A stretch of DNA of 64,000 nt from DATAZK01 sp965199805. GTDB lineage: Bacteria; Actinomycetota; Actinomycetes; Frankiales; Frankiaceae. The position numbers and the translations under genes were made by a program. The notes under the pieces were generated by a model. That model saw nothing but the letters and a program-made list of their open reading frames with translations, searched no databases and was not told the origin of the DNA. This document shows, piece after piece, positions 33,884 to 42,480 of the stretch (positions are counted from its first letter, which is position 1; the number at the start of each line of letters is the position of its first letter). The stretch is taken from the NCBI GenBank assembly GCA_965199805.1, contig CBDATO010000003.1:620001-684000 (forward strand), in the 5' to 3' direction.

Positions 33884-34807
33884 TTACAGCCCAACGAGTT
33901 TGTGCAGCTGGCTGACCTCGTGCCGCGTGAGGTGCCGGACCCGCCCCGGCTTCAGCGTGCCGATGTGCACCGGGCCGAACTGGGTGCGTACGAGCCGGCG
34001 GACCGGACGCCCGATCTCGTCCATGACCCGCCGGATGATCCGGTTGCGCCCTTCGTGGATCACGACCTCGAGCAGCACGCGCTGACCAGCCGCGTCGAGG
34101 ATGCGTACCTCGTCGAACTTGGCGTGCCCGTCCTCGAGCTCGACGCCGCGGCGCATCTGGCGGATCACGTCACGGCCGACGGGGCCGGCCACGTCGACCA
34201 GGTACGTCTTCGGCACCTCGTACGACGGGTGCGCGAGCCGGTGCCCGAGGTCCCCGTCGTTGGTCATGAGGATCAGGCCCTCGCTGTCGAGGTCGAGCCG
34301 GCCGACGTGGAACAGCCGCTCCCCGCGGTCGAGCCGGTCCTCCACCAGGTCGGCGAGGGTCGGGCGCATCGGCGGGCGACCTTGCGTCGTGTCGCCGGCG
34401 TTGGGGTCGTCCCGCATCGCCGAGATCATGCCCGGCGGCTTGTGCACGGCCAGGTAGACCTGATCGACGCGGGTGACGATGCGTTGCCCGTCGACCGTGA
34501 CGACCGCCGTCTCCGGGTCGACCCGCACGCCCTGCTCACGGATGCGCTTGCCGTCGACCGTCACCCGGCCCTCTTCGATCATCTCCTCGCAGGCGCGGCG
34601 CGAGCCCAGCCCGGCCGCGGCGAGCACCTTCTGCAGCCGGATGCCCTCGCCGCTCTTGGTGTCCTTGCCGTCGTCGCCGTCCCGGTCGCGGTCGCGGTAG
34701 CTCTCGCGCTCCCGGCCGTCACCACGGTCGCGGAAGTCCGCGCTGTCGCTGTCGTCGTCGCGGGGGTACCCGCCACTTTCCTGCCTGTCATCCGAGTTCA
34801 ATCTCAT
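33884..34807 (-). CDS. rluB: 23S rRNA pseudouridine synthase RluB-type
   Basis: 307 residues from ATG 34807, overlapping scpB by 20 bp. A very acidic/arginine-rich disordered start (RDRDRDGDDGKD) precedes an S4 RNA-binding domain (RLQKVLAAAGLGSRRACEEM). The catalytic motif is HVGRLDLDSEGLIL, with the active aspartate in RLDLDS. Expected to modify the peptidyl-transferase region of 23S rRNA. The scpA-scpB-rluB order is standard. Confidence 0.95.
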   Translation of the reverse strand: MRLNSDDRQESGGYPRDDDSDSADFRDRGDGRERESYRDRDRDGDDGKDTKSGEGIRLQKVLAAAGLGSRRACEEMIEEGRVTVDGKRIREQGVRVDPETAVVTVDGQRIVTRVDQVYLAVHKPPGMISAMRDDPNAGDTTQGRPPMRPTLADLVEDRLDRGERLFHVGRLDLDSEGLILMTNDGDLGHRLAHPSYEVPKTYLVDVAGPVGRDVIRQMRRGVELEDGHAKFDEVRILDAAGQRVLLEVVIHEGRNRIIRRVMDEIGRPVRRLVRTQFGPVHIGTLKPGRVRHLTRHEVSQLHKLVGL

Positions 34808-35387
34808 CGACCTCCGGGAGCAAGGGTGCCAGGGGCGGCAGCTCCGTGAGATCACGAAGCCCCATCCGCTCCAGGAAGTAGGTGGTCGTCCGGTACGTCA
34901 TGGCACCCGTCTCGGTGTCGGTGCCGGCCTCGTCGATGAGCCGCCGGGTGAGCAACGTGCGCACCACGCCGTCGACGTTCACCCCCCGCACGGCCGCGAT
35001 CCGGCCCCGGCTGACGGGTTGCTGGTACGCGATCACCGCGAGGGTCTCCAACGCCGCCTGCGACAGCCGGGCGGTCTGGCCGGCGAGCACGAACTGCTCG
35101 ACGCAGTCACCGGCGTCGGCGGCGGCGTAGAAGCGCCAGCCTCCGCCCACCTCGCGCAAGGCGAAGCCGCGGCCGGCCTCGTCGTACTCGCGCTGGAGGC
35201 GGTGCAGCTCGGCGTCGACGGTCGGCACCGGGAAGCCCAGCCGCTCGGCGAGCAGATGCGTCGCCACCGGCTCCTCGGCGACGATCAGCACGGCCTCGAG
35301 CTGCATGGACAGCGGCAGGTCGCTCGCCGGCTCCGGGAGGGCTTCGGCCTCCACCGCGGTGGTCACGTCGGTCTCGGTCTCGGTCAC
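34788..35387 (-). CDS. scpB: Condensin accessory protein ScpB
   Basis: 199 residues; GTG start overlaps the scpA stop (GTGA). Two winged-helix domains; typical text is VLIVAEEPVATHLLAERLG, FVLAGQTARLSQAALETLAV and IAYQQPVSRGRIAAVRGVNV. With ScpA it bridges SMC heads in chromosome folding. Confidence 0.96.
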   Translation of the reverse strand: MTETETDVTTAVEAEALPEPASDLPLSMQLEAVLIVAEEPVATHLLAERLGFPVPTVDAELHRLQREYDEAGRGFALREVGGGWRFYAAADAGDCVEQFVLAGQTARLSQAALETLAVIAYQQPVSRGRIAAVRGVNVDGVVRTLLTRRLIDEAGTDTETGAMTYRTTTYFLERMGLRDLTELPPLAPLLPEVDEIELG

Positions 35388-36157
35388 GGGGCGGGCTCCG
35401 GGGTCGGCGGATCGTCAGGGTTCGGCGGGATCCAGGTGACGGTGAACTCGGCGAGCGGCACCGGCTGGTCGAACGTCACACGGCCTTCGCGGCCGAGCTC
35501 CAGGAGTGCCATGAAGCGCGCGACGATCTCGATGGTCTCGATGCAGCCGGAGCACAGCACGGTAAAAGTGGCGGTGCCGAGCATCTGCAGCCGCTCGACC
35601 ACCACGCGGGCGTGGGCGCGGACGTCGACGCGCGGGGCGTGGACGTGGTCGGTCTCGACCGTCGGCGGCGGCTTGGGCTCGCGGACGACCGCCGCCAGCG
35701 CCGCGAAGGCCGCCGGGCTGAGCGGGATCTCCACATCCGGCAGCGCGGCGGCGAAGCGCGGCTCGAGGGCCACCTGCCGCGCCGTGAACCGGCCCTCCAG
35801 CAGCTCGAGCCCGGCGAAGAGCTCGGCGACCCGCTTGTACGCGCGGTACTGCAGCAGCCGCGCGAAGAGCAGGTCGCGCGCCTCGAGCAGCGCCAGGTCC
35901 TCCTCGTCGTCGACCCGGACCTCGACCGGCAGCAACCGGGCTGCCTTGAGGTCCAGCAGCGTCGCGGCGACGACCAGGAACTCCGTCGCCCGGTCCAGGT
36001 CGAAGCCGGACTCGCGGAGCGAGGCGATGAAGTCGTCGGCGACCTCGGCGAGGGCCAGCAGGGTGATGTCGAGCTGTTTGCGGGCGATCAGGGAGAGCAG
36101 CAGCTCGAACGGCCCGGAGAACGCCTCCTGGCTGACCTCGAAGACCGGGGTGGTCAC
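35384..36157 (-). CDS. scpA: Condensin kleisin ScpA
   Basis: 257 residues from GTG 36157 (MTTPVFEVSQEAFSGPFELL). The frame is open much further upstream, but the GTGA overlap with the preceding gene and homology at FSGPFELLLSLIARKQLDIT fix this start. ScpA is the kleisin subunit of SMC. C-terminal winged helix near VTFDQPVPLAEFTVTW. Confidence 0.96.
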   Translation of the reverse strand: MTTPVFEVSQEAFSGPFELLLSLIARKQLDITLLALAEVADDFIASLRESGFDLDRATEFLVVAATLLDLKAARLLPVEVRVDDEEDLALLEARDLLFARLLQYRAYKRVAELFAGLELLEGRFTARQVALEPRFAAALPDVEIPLSPAAFAALAAVVREPKPPPTVETDHVHAPRVDVRAHARVVVERLQMLGTATFTVLCSGCIETIEIVARFMALLELGREGRVTFDQPVPLAEFTVTWIPPNPDDPPTPEPAP

Positions 36158-36864
36158 GTCGCGACGCTGACGTCCAGCCCGACGATCGAGGCCAGTCCGC
36201 GCATCAGCTCCGGGGCGAGCTGGCCGGTCACGGACGGAAGGGACGGGAAGAGGATCGGCAGCAGCAGGATGGCGAGCACGATGACCAGCCCGAAGTTGCG
36301 CTCCTCGATCTGGTAGCGCGCCTTCTGCCAGTTGTAGGACTGGCCACCCAGCGTGAAGATCACCCGTCCGAGGTCGGTGGGCGGCAGCGGGATCAGGCTG
36401 ATGACGCACAGCGCCGCGAACACCAGGCTCATCTGCGAGAGCAGGTCTCCGACGAACGTCTCCCCACCCGAGCTGCTGAGCCCCAGGGCCTTCGGGATGC
36501 GATCCTGCCCGGCGATCGCCCCGGCGATGACGGCCTTCGCGCCGGCCGCCGCTCCCAGCGACAGGGCCGCGTACGCGATCGGCCGGGCCAGCACCGAGGC
36601 CACCACGTGCCAGCGGCGCGCGCGCCACCGGTCGTTCAGCGGCACCTGCTCCGCCCAGCCGTAGCCCGCCAGCACCATGCTCAGCGCGCTGTAGATCTGC
36701 ACGTGCTTGACCGGGTTGAGCGTGAGCCGCCCGGCGCGCTGACCCATCGGATCGCCCAGCGCCTTGGCGACGAGGACGGTGGCCCCGCTGCCGACGACCA
36801 CGCCGATGTACAGCGCCGCGATGATGCCCAGCAGGAGCCCGGGCTTGTTGAGGACGAAGAGCAT
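36154..36864 (-). CDS. M50-like site-2 protease homologue lacking zinc ligands
   Basis: 236 residues, about five or six membrane helices. ALGDPMGQRAGRLTLNPVKH is the family text that follows HExxH in site-2 proteases, and LIPLPPTDLGRV matches the later 'PPLDGGR' motif. But the place of HExxH reads GSGAT (25-29), and the NPxxHxD aspartate is Q56. All predicted zinc ligands and the catalytic Glu are therefore gone, suggesting a non-proteolytic membrane protein. It sits between parA and scpA, where active homologues are common in Actinobacteria. Confidence 0.8.
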   Translation of the reverse strand: MLFVLNKPGLLLGIIAALYIGVVVGSGATVLVAKALGDPMGQRAGRLTLNPVKHVQIYSALSMVLAGYGWAEQVPLNDRWRARRWHVVASVLARPIAYAALSLGAAAGAKAVIAGAIAGQDRIPKALGLSSSGGETFVGDLLSQMSLVFAALCVISLIPLPPTDLGRVIFTLGGQSYNWQKARYQIEERNFGLVIVLAILLLPILFPSLPSVTGQLAPELMRGLASIVGLDVSVAT

Positions 36865-36867
36865 CGG

Positions 36868-37779
36868 CTACTTGGCCGGCCAGCGGGCGAGGAGCTCGCG
36901 CGCGAGGGCGCGGTAGGAGGCGGCACCCGCGGAGTTGCTCGCGTACGAGGTGATCGGCTCGCCGACCGTCGTCGTCTCGGGGAAGCGGACGGTCCGCGAG
37001 ATGACGGTGTGGAACAGCTCGTCGCCGAAGGCGTCGCCCGCCCGCTCCAGCACCTCGCGGCTGTGCAGCGTGCGGCCGTCGTACATGGTGCCCAGCACGC
37101 CGACCAGCTCGAGCTTGTCGTTCAGGCGCGAGGACACCTTCTCGATGGTCTGCAGCAGGAGCGCCACCCCGCGCAGCGCGAAGTACTCGCACTCGAGCGG
37201 CACCAGGACCCCGTCGGCCGCGGTCAGCGCGTTGACGGTGAGCAGGCCGAGCGACGGCTGGCAGTCGATCAGGATGACGTCGTACGAGGGCAGCAGCGGC
37301 TTCAGCGCGCGGACGAGGGCGTGCTCCCGGCCGACCTCGCTGACCAGGCGCACCTCGGCTGCGGACAGGTCGATGTTGCAGGGCAGCAGGTCGACCCCGT
37401 CGACACGGGTCTTGGTGACCACGTCGGCCGGCGGGGTGTCCTCGAGCAGCAGGTTGTAGAGCGTCAGGTCGAAGGCCATCGGGTTGAAGCCGAGCCCGAC
37501 CGACAGCGCGCCCTGCGGGTCGACGTCGACCAGCAGCACCTTGCGGCCGTACTCGGCGAGCGCGGCACCGAGGTTGATGGTCGTCGTGGTCTTGCCGACG
37601 CCACCCTTCTGGTTGCAGATGGCGAGGACGGCGGCGGGGCCGTGCTGTGCCAGGGGGGCCGGCACCGGGAAGTCGGGCAGCGGACGGCCGGTCGGGCCGT
37701 TGGGTGCGTCGGAAGCGGCCGGTGGGGTCTCGACGACGAGGTCGAGGGCGTCGGCGGGGACGTCCGTGGTCATGCGCAT
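36868..37779 (-). CDS. parA: ParA/Soj-family ATPase
   Basis: 303 residues. A proline-rich N-terminal ~45 residues precede the deviant Walker A CNQKGGVGKTTT, then VDVDPQGALSVGLG and IDCQPSLGLLTVNAL. This is the second actinobacterial ParA, the one encoded beside scpAB, not the origin-proximal one; no parB follows. Probably positions chromosome or condensin, dynamic on DNA or membrane. Confidence 0.93.
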   Translation of the reverse strand: MRMTTDVPADALDLVVETPPAASDAPNGPTGRPLPDFPVPAPLAQHGPAAVLAICNQKGGVGKTTTTINLGAALAEYGRKVLLVDVDPQGALSVGLGFNPMAFDLTLYNLLLEDTPPADVVTKTRVDGVDLLPCNIDLSAAEVRLVSEVGREHALVRALKPLLPSYDVILIDCQPSLGLLTVNALTAADGVLVPLECEYFALRGVALLLQTIEKVSSRLNDKLELVGVLGTMYDGRTLHSREVLERAGDAFGDELFHTVISRTVRFPETTTVGEPITSYASNSAGAASYRALARELLARWPAK

Positions 37780-37892
37780 GACCTCATGAGGGCGGAATCA
37801 TGGGTGGCGGCCTCCGGGCGATGACACACCGGTCTCACGGTGCGATTGAGGGCGAGCCTAACTGTCCGTACCTCGATCCGCGACATTGCGTG

Positions 37893-38852
37893 TCAGCCGA
37901 GGGCCCGGGGGTGGGATGCGGCGTACACCTCGCGCAGCTTGTCGACGGTGACGAGGGTGTAGACCTGCGTCGTCGTGACGGACGCGTGGCCGAGCAGCTC
38001 CTGCACCACGCGGATGTCCGCGCCGCCGTCGAGCAGATGGGTCGCGTACGAGTGGCGCAGCACGTGCGGCGACACCTTCGCCTCCGAGCCGGCCCGGCGC
38101 GCGGCCGTACGCAGCAGCGTCCAACCGGTCTGGCGCGAGAGCCGGCCGCCGCGGGCGTTGACGAACAGGGCCGGGGTCCGGGGGCTCAGCGCCGGGCGGC
38201 CGTGTCGCAGCCAATCCGCGACCGCGTCGACCGCGTAGCTGCCGACCGGCACGATGCGCTCCTTGCCGCCCTTGCCGGCGAGACGCACCGCACGCTGCTC
38301 CAGGTCGAGGTCGTCGACGTCGAGGCCGACCGCCTCGGAGATGCGCGCGCCGGTGCCGTAGAGCACCTCGAGCAGGGCCCGGGCGCGCAGGCCGGCGGGC
38401 TCGCGTTCCAGCCCGGGCACGGCCGCGGCGCCGAGCAGCGCCTCCACATCGGAGACCGGCAGCGCCTTGGGCAGCCGCCTCCCGAGGGCCGGCGGGCGGA
38501 CCGCGCGCGCCTCGTCCTGGTCGATCTCGCCCTCACGGTGGGCGAAGCGGTGCAGCCCACGGACGGCGACCAGGGTGCGGGCGGCCGACGACGGTGCGAG
38601 CGGCGGATGGTCCGCATCGCCCGTACGCAGGTCGACCAGGAAGGCCGACAGCATCGCCTCGTCGACCAGCGACAGATCGGTGATGCCTCGCTGGCGCAAG
38701 TAGGTCGCGTAACGGCGCAGATCCCGCCGGTACGCCGACAAGCTGTTCGCGGCGAGCGCCCGCTCGACCGCGAGGTGGTCCAGGTAGGTGCGGGTGAGAC
38801 GGCTGATCGGCCCCGTCGCATCGGGGCCGAGATCGCCGTCCGGATGAGACAC
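37893..38852 (-). CDS. xerD: Tyrosine recombinase XerD
   Basis: 319 residues, GTG start. Catalytic residues R170 (GTGARISE), K194, H263 and R266 (HVLRHS), H289 (LLGHAS) and Y298 (QVYT) are present, with an N-terminal SAM-like domain (YLDHLAVERALAANSLSAYR). Resolves chromosome dimers at dif with XerC. Its position upstream of parA is the conserved one, so it is the housekeeping recombinase rather than part of a mobile element. Confidence 0.95.
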   Translation of the reverse strand: MSHPDGDLGPDATGPISRLTRTYLDHLAVERALAANSLSAYRRDLRRYATYLRQRGITDLSLVDEAMLSAFLVDLRTGDADHPPLAPSSAARTLVAVRGLHRFAHREGEIDQDEARAVRPPALGRRLPKALPVSDVEALLGAAAVPGLEREPAGLRARALLEVLYGTGARISEAVGLDVDDLDLEQRAVRLAGKGGKERIVPVGSYAVDAVADWLRHGRPALSPRTPALFVNARGGRLSRQTGWTLLRTAARRAGSEAKVSPHVLRHSYATHLLDGGADIRVVQELLGHASVTTTQVYTLVTVDKLREVYAASHPRALG

Positions 38853-38903
38853 GCTGCCCCCTGCCTGCGCGCCGCGGGTTGTTCTGCGGCGGCTGGGCAG
38901 AGC

Positions 38904-39302
38904 CTAGGCGGAGCGTGCCCGCAGGGGGACGTCCGACTGCGGGGTGATCGTGTCGCCGTCGCGGCGCCCGCCGAGCTCGGTCGGTGCCTCTATGCCGGCA
39001 CGGCGGTAGCGGCGCTCCGCCATCCGGGCCCGCTCGACCTCGTCGGTGCCGCCCCACACGCCGTGGGGCTGGTCGGTCTCGAGCGCCCATTCCAGGCATT
39101 GCAGCCGGACGGGGCAGCCCGCGCACACCTGCTTGGCCCGCTCGGCCTGCCGCAGCGCCGTTCCCGTCGAGCCGACGGGGAAGAACAGATCCGGATCGGA
39201 CGTCGCGCAGGCGGCGTCGAACCGCCATGAGCTCGCCGAGGGATCGGCTCCAGGTGAAGGCAGCCCCTGTTGCCAGGCTGCTGCAACTCGCAAATGACGC
39301 AC
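38904..39302 (-). CDS. WhiB-family iron-sulfur regulator
   Basis: 132 residues; GTG at 39302 chosen because GGGAGG lies just upstream. Four conserved cysteines (AACATSD, VCAGC, RLQC) would bind a 4Fe-4S cluster, followed by the GVWGGTDEVER turn and a basic C-terminal region for DNA contact. WhiB proteins bind sigma factor region 4 and respond to NO, oxygen or redox state. The subclass is not clear. Confidence 0.9.
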   Translation of the reverse strand: MRHLRVAAAWQQGLPSPGADPSASSWRFDAACATSDPDLFFPVGSTGTALRQAERAKQVCAGCPVRLQCLEWALETDQPHGVWGGTDEVERARMAERRYRRAGIEAPTELGGRRDGDTITPQSDVPLRARSA

Positions 39303-39436
39303 CGTGCCTCCCAAGACTGTGTTGCTCTAAAGGTGCTCGGGAGGAGAGGGTCTGGAACGAGCCCGCTGCGCCAACTTTCGCTAGTGCATACGCACTAGCC
39401 GCTGCACCAGGCCGGTCGACGCCGCGTTCGTGCAGG

Positions 39437-40066
39437 TCATTCGAGTAGTCCACCGCGGGTGGCGATCACCAGGGCCTCGAGCTTGGAGTGGGCGCCGAGC
39501 TTGCCGAGGATGCTCTGCACGTGGTTGCGCACGGTGTTGGGGCTGACGAACAGGTGGGCCGCCATGTCGGTGGTCGACAGGCCTTGAGCGACCAGGCGCA
39601 GCACCTCCCGCTCGCGGGCGGTCAGGTCGGCACCGGGCTCGCGGTAGCCCCGTGACAGGCGCGGCACCAGGCGGGCGAGCAGGTCGGAATCGAGCCGGAG
39701 CTCCCCCGCCGCGGTGGCACGCACCGCGCTCACCAGGTCGTCGAGGGACGCCGTCTTCGGGACGACGCCGGCGCATCCCGCGTCGAGCGCGTTGACCGCC
39801 GCGGCCTCGCTGGCCCCTGCCGTCAGCATGAGCAGTTTGCTCGCCGGGCTCACCTCGCGGATGCGCAGCACCCCGGCGGCCAGCCCGCCGTCACACAACC
39901 GCTGGTCGAGCAGGATCATCTCGGGCCGCCGGGTCGCGGCCAGCGGGAGCAGATCCTCCAGCGTGGTCGCCAGACCGAGCACGGTGAGATCCGGCGCACC
40001 GTCGAGTGCGAGACGCAGGCTCTCGGCCACCATCTCGTGGGGGTCGGCCAGCAGAAGGGTGATCAA
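39437..40066 (-). CDS. NarL/LuxR-type response regulator, orphan
   Basis: 209 residues with a TTG start at 40066, six bases after the NUDIX stop; an in-frame stop just upstream leaves no earlier start that keeps the first strand (ITLLLADPHEMV). The receiver has LLDQRLCDGG with the phospho-aspartate and PKTASLDDLV with the lysine. The LuxR helix-turn-helix is LTAREREVLRLVAQGLSTTD then PNTVRNHVQSIL. No histidine kinase is adjacent. Confidence 0.9.
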   Translation of the reverse strand: MITLLLADPHEMVAESLRLALDGAPDLTVLGLATTLEDLLPLAATRRPEMILLDQRLCDGGLAAGVLRIREVSPASKLLMLTAGASEAAAVNALDAGCAGVVPKTASLDDLVSAVRATAAGELRLDSDLLARLVPRLSRGYREPGADLTAREREVLRLVAQGLSTTDMAAHLFVSPNTVRNHVQSILGKLGAHSKLEALVIATRGGLLE

Positions 40067-40072
40067 CGGATC

Positions 40073-40678
40073 TCAGCCGGCATGACCGGGCCGTGCGGGC
40101 CAGGCGGCGCCCTCCGCCCGCAACCCCGCGAAGTCGCGCGTACGGGCCTGGGCGGTGGCCAGGATGCCCGCCACGGCCATGGCGTTGGTGATGTCGCCCT
40201 GCATGACCCGCGACACCGCCTCGTCCAGGGCGACCCACTCAGGCTCCAGCTCGGCCTCCTCGTCGTGCCCCTCCGGCCGTCCGATGTCGGTGAGGCCGCG
40301 GGCGAGGTAGATGCGGATCGCCTCGTCCGACATGCCCGGCGACGTGTACGTGTCGACCAGGGTGTCCCAGCGGTCGGCGGTGAGGCCGGCCTCCTCGGCC
40401 AGCTCCCGGGCCGCCGCCGTACGCGCGGGCTCGCCGGCGACGTCGAGCAGGCCGGCCGGCAGCTCCCACAGCCGGCGCGCGACCGGGTGCCGGTACTGCT
40501 GCAGCAACAGGATGCGGTCCTTGGTGTCGTAGGCGACGACGCCGACGGCTCCGGGGTGCCGGACCACGTCGCGGTAGGACTCGCCGCCGCCCGGCATCGA
40601 CACCAGGTTGCGCTCCACCGAGATGATCCCGCCGGAGAAGACCTGCTCGCTGGTGCGGACCTCGTACGGATGCGTCAT
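40073..40678 (-). CDS. NUDIX ADP-ribose pyrophosphatase-type hydrolase
   Basis: 201 residues from ATG 40678; an ATG at 40690 is also possible. The NUDIX box reads GLLDVAGEPARTAAARELAE followed by EAGL, complete with the metal-binding glutamates. The N-terminal strand region (SGGIISVERNLVSM) is that of the NudF/ADPRase group, which hydrolyses ADP-ribose. It follows pyrG, as in mycobacteria. Confidence 0.92.
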   Translation of the reverse strand: MTHPYEVRTSEQVFSGGIISVERNLVSMPGGGESYRDVVRHPGAVGVVAYDTKDRILLLQQYRHPVARRLWELPAGLLDVAGEPARTAAARELAEEAGLTADRWDTLVDTYTSPGMSDEAIRIYLARGLTDIGRPEGHDEEAELEPEWVALDEAVSRVMQGDITNAMAVAGILATAQARTRDFAGLRAEGAAWPARPGHAG

Positions 40679-40716
40679 GAGCACCAGCATCCCCGCCGTA
40701 CGGCTTGCATTACCGC

Positions 40717-42378
40717 TCAGCGCGCCACCAGGTCGAGCAGCTTGGACTCGCTGTACGCCACGGACGCCCCGATGAACGCCTTGAAGAGCGGGTGCGCCTT
40801 CGTGGGGCGGCTGGTGAACTCCGGGTGCGCCTGCGTACCGACGTAGAACGGGTGCGTCTCGGCCGGCAGCTCGACGACCTCGACCAGCGTGCCGTCGGGC
40901 GAGGTGCCGGAGAAGCGCAGCCCGCTCGCCACCAGCCGTTCGCGGTAAGCGTTGTTGACCTCGTAACGGTGCCGGTGGCGGTCGGTGACCAGCTGCTTGC
41001 CGTAGGCCTTGGCCGCCAGGCTGCCGGCCTCGAGCTTCGCCGGGTACGACCCCAGCCGCATCGTGCCGCCCATGTCCTCGTCGCCGGCGACGACGCCGAC
41101 CTGGTCGGCCATCGTGGCGACGACCGGATGCGGGGTCGACGGGTCGAACTCGGCGCTGTTCGCGTCGTCCAGCCCGGCGAGGTGGCGAGCGACGTCGATG
41201 ACCATGCACTGCAGCCCGAGACAGATGCCGAACGCCGGCACGTCGTTCTCGCGCGCCCAGCGCAGCGCAGCGACCTTGCCCTCGATGCCGCGGATGCCGA
41301 AGCCGCCCGGCACCAGCACCCCGTCGACGCCGTCGAGCGCCCGGGTGGTCTGCTCCGGCGTGGTGCAGTCGTCGGAGGTCACCCAGCGGATCTTGACCTT
41401 GGCGTCGTTGGCGACCCCACCCGCCCGGAGCGCCTCGGTGACCGAGAGGTAGGCGTCGGGCAGGTCGACGTACTTGCCGACGAGCGCCACCGTCACACCG
41501 GTCGACGGGTTGTGCACGCGCTGCAGCAGCAGGTCCCAGTCGGTCCAGTCGACGTCACGGAACGGCAGGCCGAGCCGGCGGACGACGTAGGCGTCCAGCC
41601 CTTCGCGGTGCAGCACCTTCGGGATGTCGTAGATGCTGTCGGCGTCGGCGGCGCACGCCACCGCGTCGAGGTCGACGTCGCAGGACAGCGCGATCTTCCG
41701 CTTCAACGAGTCCGGCAGCGGCCGGTCGGAACGGCAGACGAGGGCGTCAGGCTGGATGCCGACCTGACGCAGGGCGGCGACGGAGTGCTGGGTGGGCTTC
41801 GTCTTCAGCTCACCGGAGGGCGCGAGGTAGGGCACGAGGCTCACGTGGACAAACAGGCAGTGCTCGCGTCCGACCTCGAACCGCACCTGCCGGATGGCCT
41901 CCAGGAACGGTAGCGACTCGATGTCGCCGACCGTGCCGCCCACCTCGGTGATGACGCAGTCGACGTCGTCGGTGGCGAGCGCCCGGATACGCGACTTGAT
42001 CTCGTCGGTGACGTGCGGCACGACCTGCACCGTCTCGCCGAGGTAGCCGCCGCGGCGCTCCCGGGCGATGACGGCGCTGTAGACCTGGCCGGTGGTCACG
42101 TTGGCCTTGCCGGGCAGATCCTCGGACAGGAAGCGCTCGTAGTGCCCGACGTCCAGGTCGGTCTCGGCGCCGTCATCGGTGACGAACACCTCGCCGTGCT
42201 GGAACGGATTCATGGTGCCCGGGTCGACGTTCAGATACGGGTCGAGCTTCTGCATCGTGACCCGCAGACCCCGCGACTTCAGGAGCATGCCGAGGCTGGA
42301 CGCTGTGAGGCCCTTACCCAAGCTGGAGGCGACGCCTCCGGTGACGAAGATGTGGCGGACGACGTGCGCCTGAACCAT
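40717..42378 (-). CDS. pyrG: CTP synthase
   Basis: 553 residues from ATG 42378, which has GGGAGG nine bases upstream; a longer frame to 42444 is rejected. The synthase domain starts HIFVTGGVASSLGKG. The glutaminase domain contains GICLGLQC with the catalytic cysteine and ends near HPEFTSRPTKAHPLF. Makes CTP from UTP and glutamine. Confidence 0.98.
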   Translation of the reverse strand: MVQAHVVRHIFVTGGVASSLGKGLTASSLGMLLKSRGLRVTMQKLDPYLNVDPGTMNPFQHGEVFVTDDGAETDLDVGHYERFLSEDLPGKANVTTGQVYSAVIARERRGGYLGETVQVVPHVTDEIKSRIRALATDDVDCVITEVGGTVGDIESLPFLEAIRQVRFEVGREHCLFVHVSLVPYLAPSGELKTKPTQHSVAALRQVGIQPDALVCRSDRPLPDSLKRKIALSCDVDLDAVACAADADSIYDIPKVLHREGLDAYVVRRLGLPFRDVDWTDWDLLLQRVHNPSTGVTVALVGKYVDLPDAYLSVTEALRAGGVANDAKVKIRWVTSDDCTTPEQTTRALDGVDGVLVPGGFGIRGIEGKVAALRWARENDVPAFGICLGLQCMVIDVARHLAGLDDANSAEFDPSTPHPVVATMADQVGVVAGDEDMGGTMRLGSYPAKLEAGSLAAKAYGKQLVTDRHRHRYEVNNAYRERLVASGLRFSGTSPDGTLVEVVELPAETHPFYVGTQAHPEFTSRPTKAHPLFKAFIGASVAYSESKLLDLVAR

Positions 42379-42480
42379 CCCAGAGCCTCCCCGTGGAGCG
42401 CGGCGAGCCGCGCGATGAGGTGTCCGGAAGCCCGGACTTTCCACGGAAGCTCATGGTACGGCCACCGGAGGCCCGGCACC

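Noticed and set aside
32351..34849. 832-codon open frame on the plus strand
   Set aside because: It lies antisense to cmk, tyrA and rluB, whose motifs are intact. High GC at third positions commonly leaves the opposite strand open, and the translation is Arg/Gly/His-rich without domains.
36868..37892. parS site or parB gene near parA
   Set aside because: No palindrome like TGTTTCACGTGAAACA and no parB frame; this is the scpAB-linked ParA, not the origin locus.
37893..38852. Second mobile-element integrase
   Set aside because: It is the housekeeping XerD, in its conserved place before parA, with no att repeats or element genes around it.
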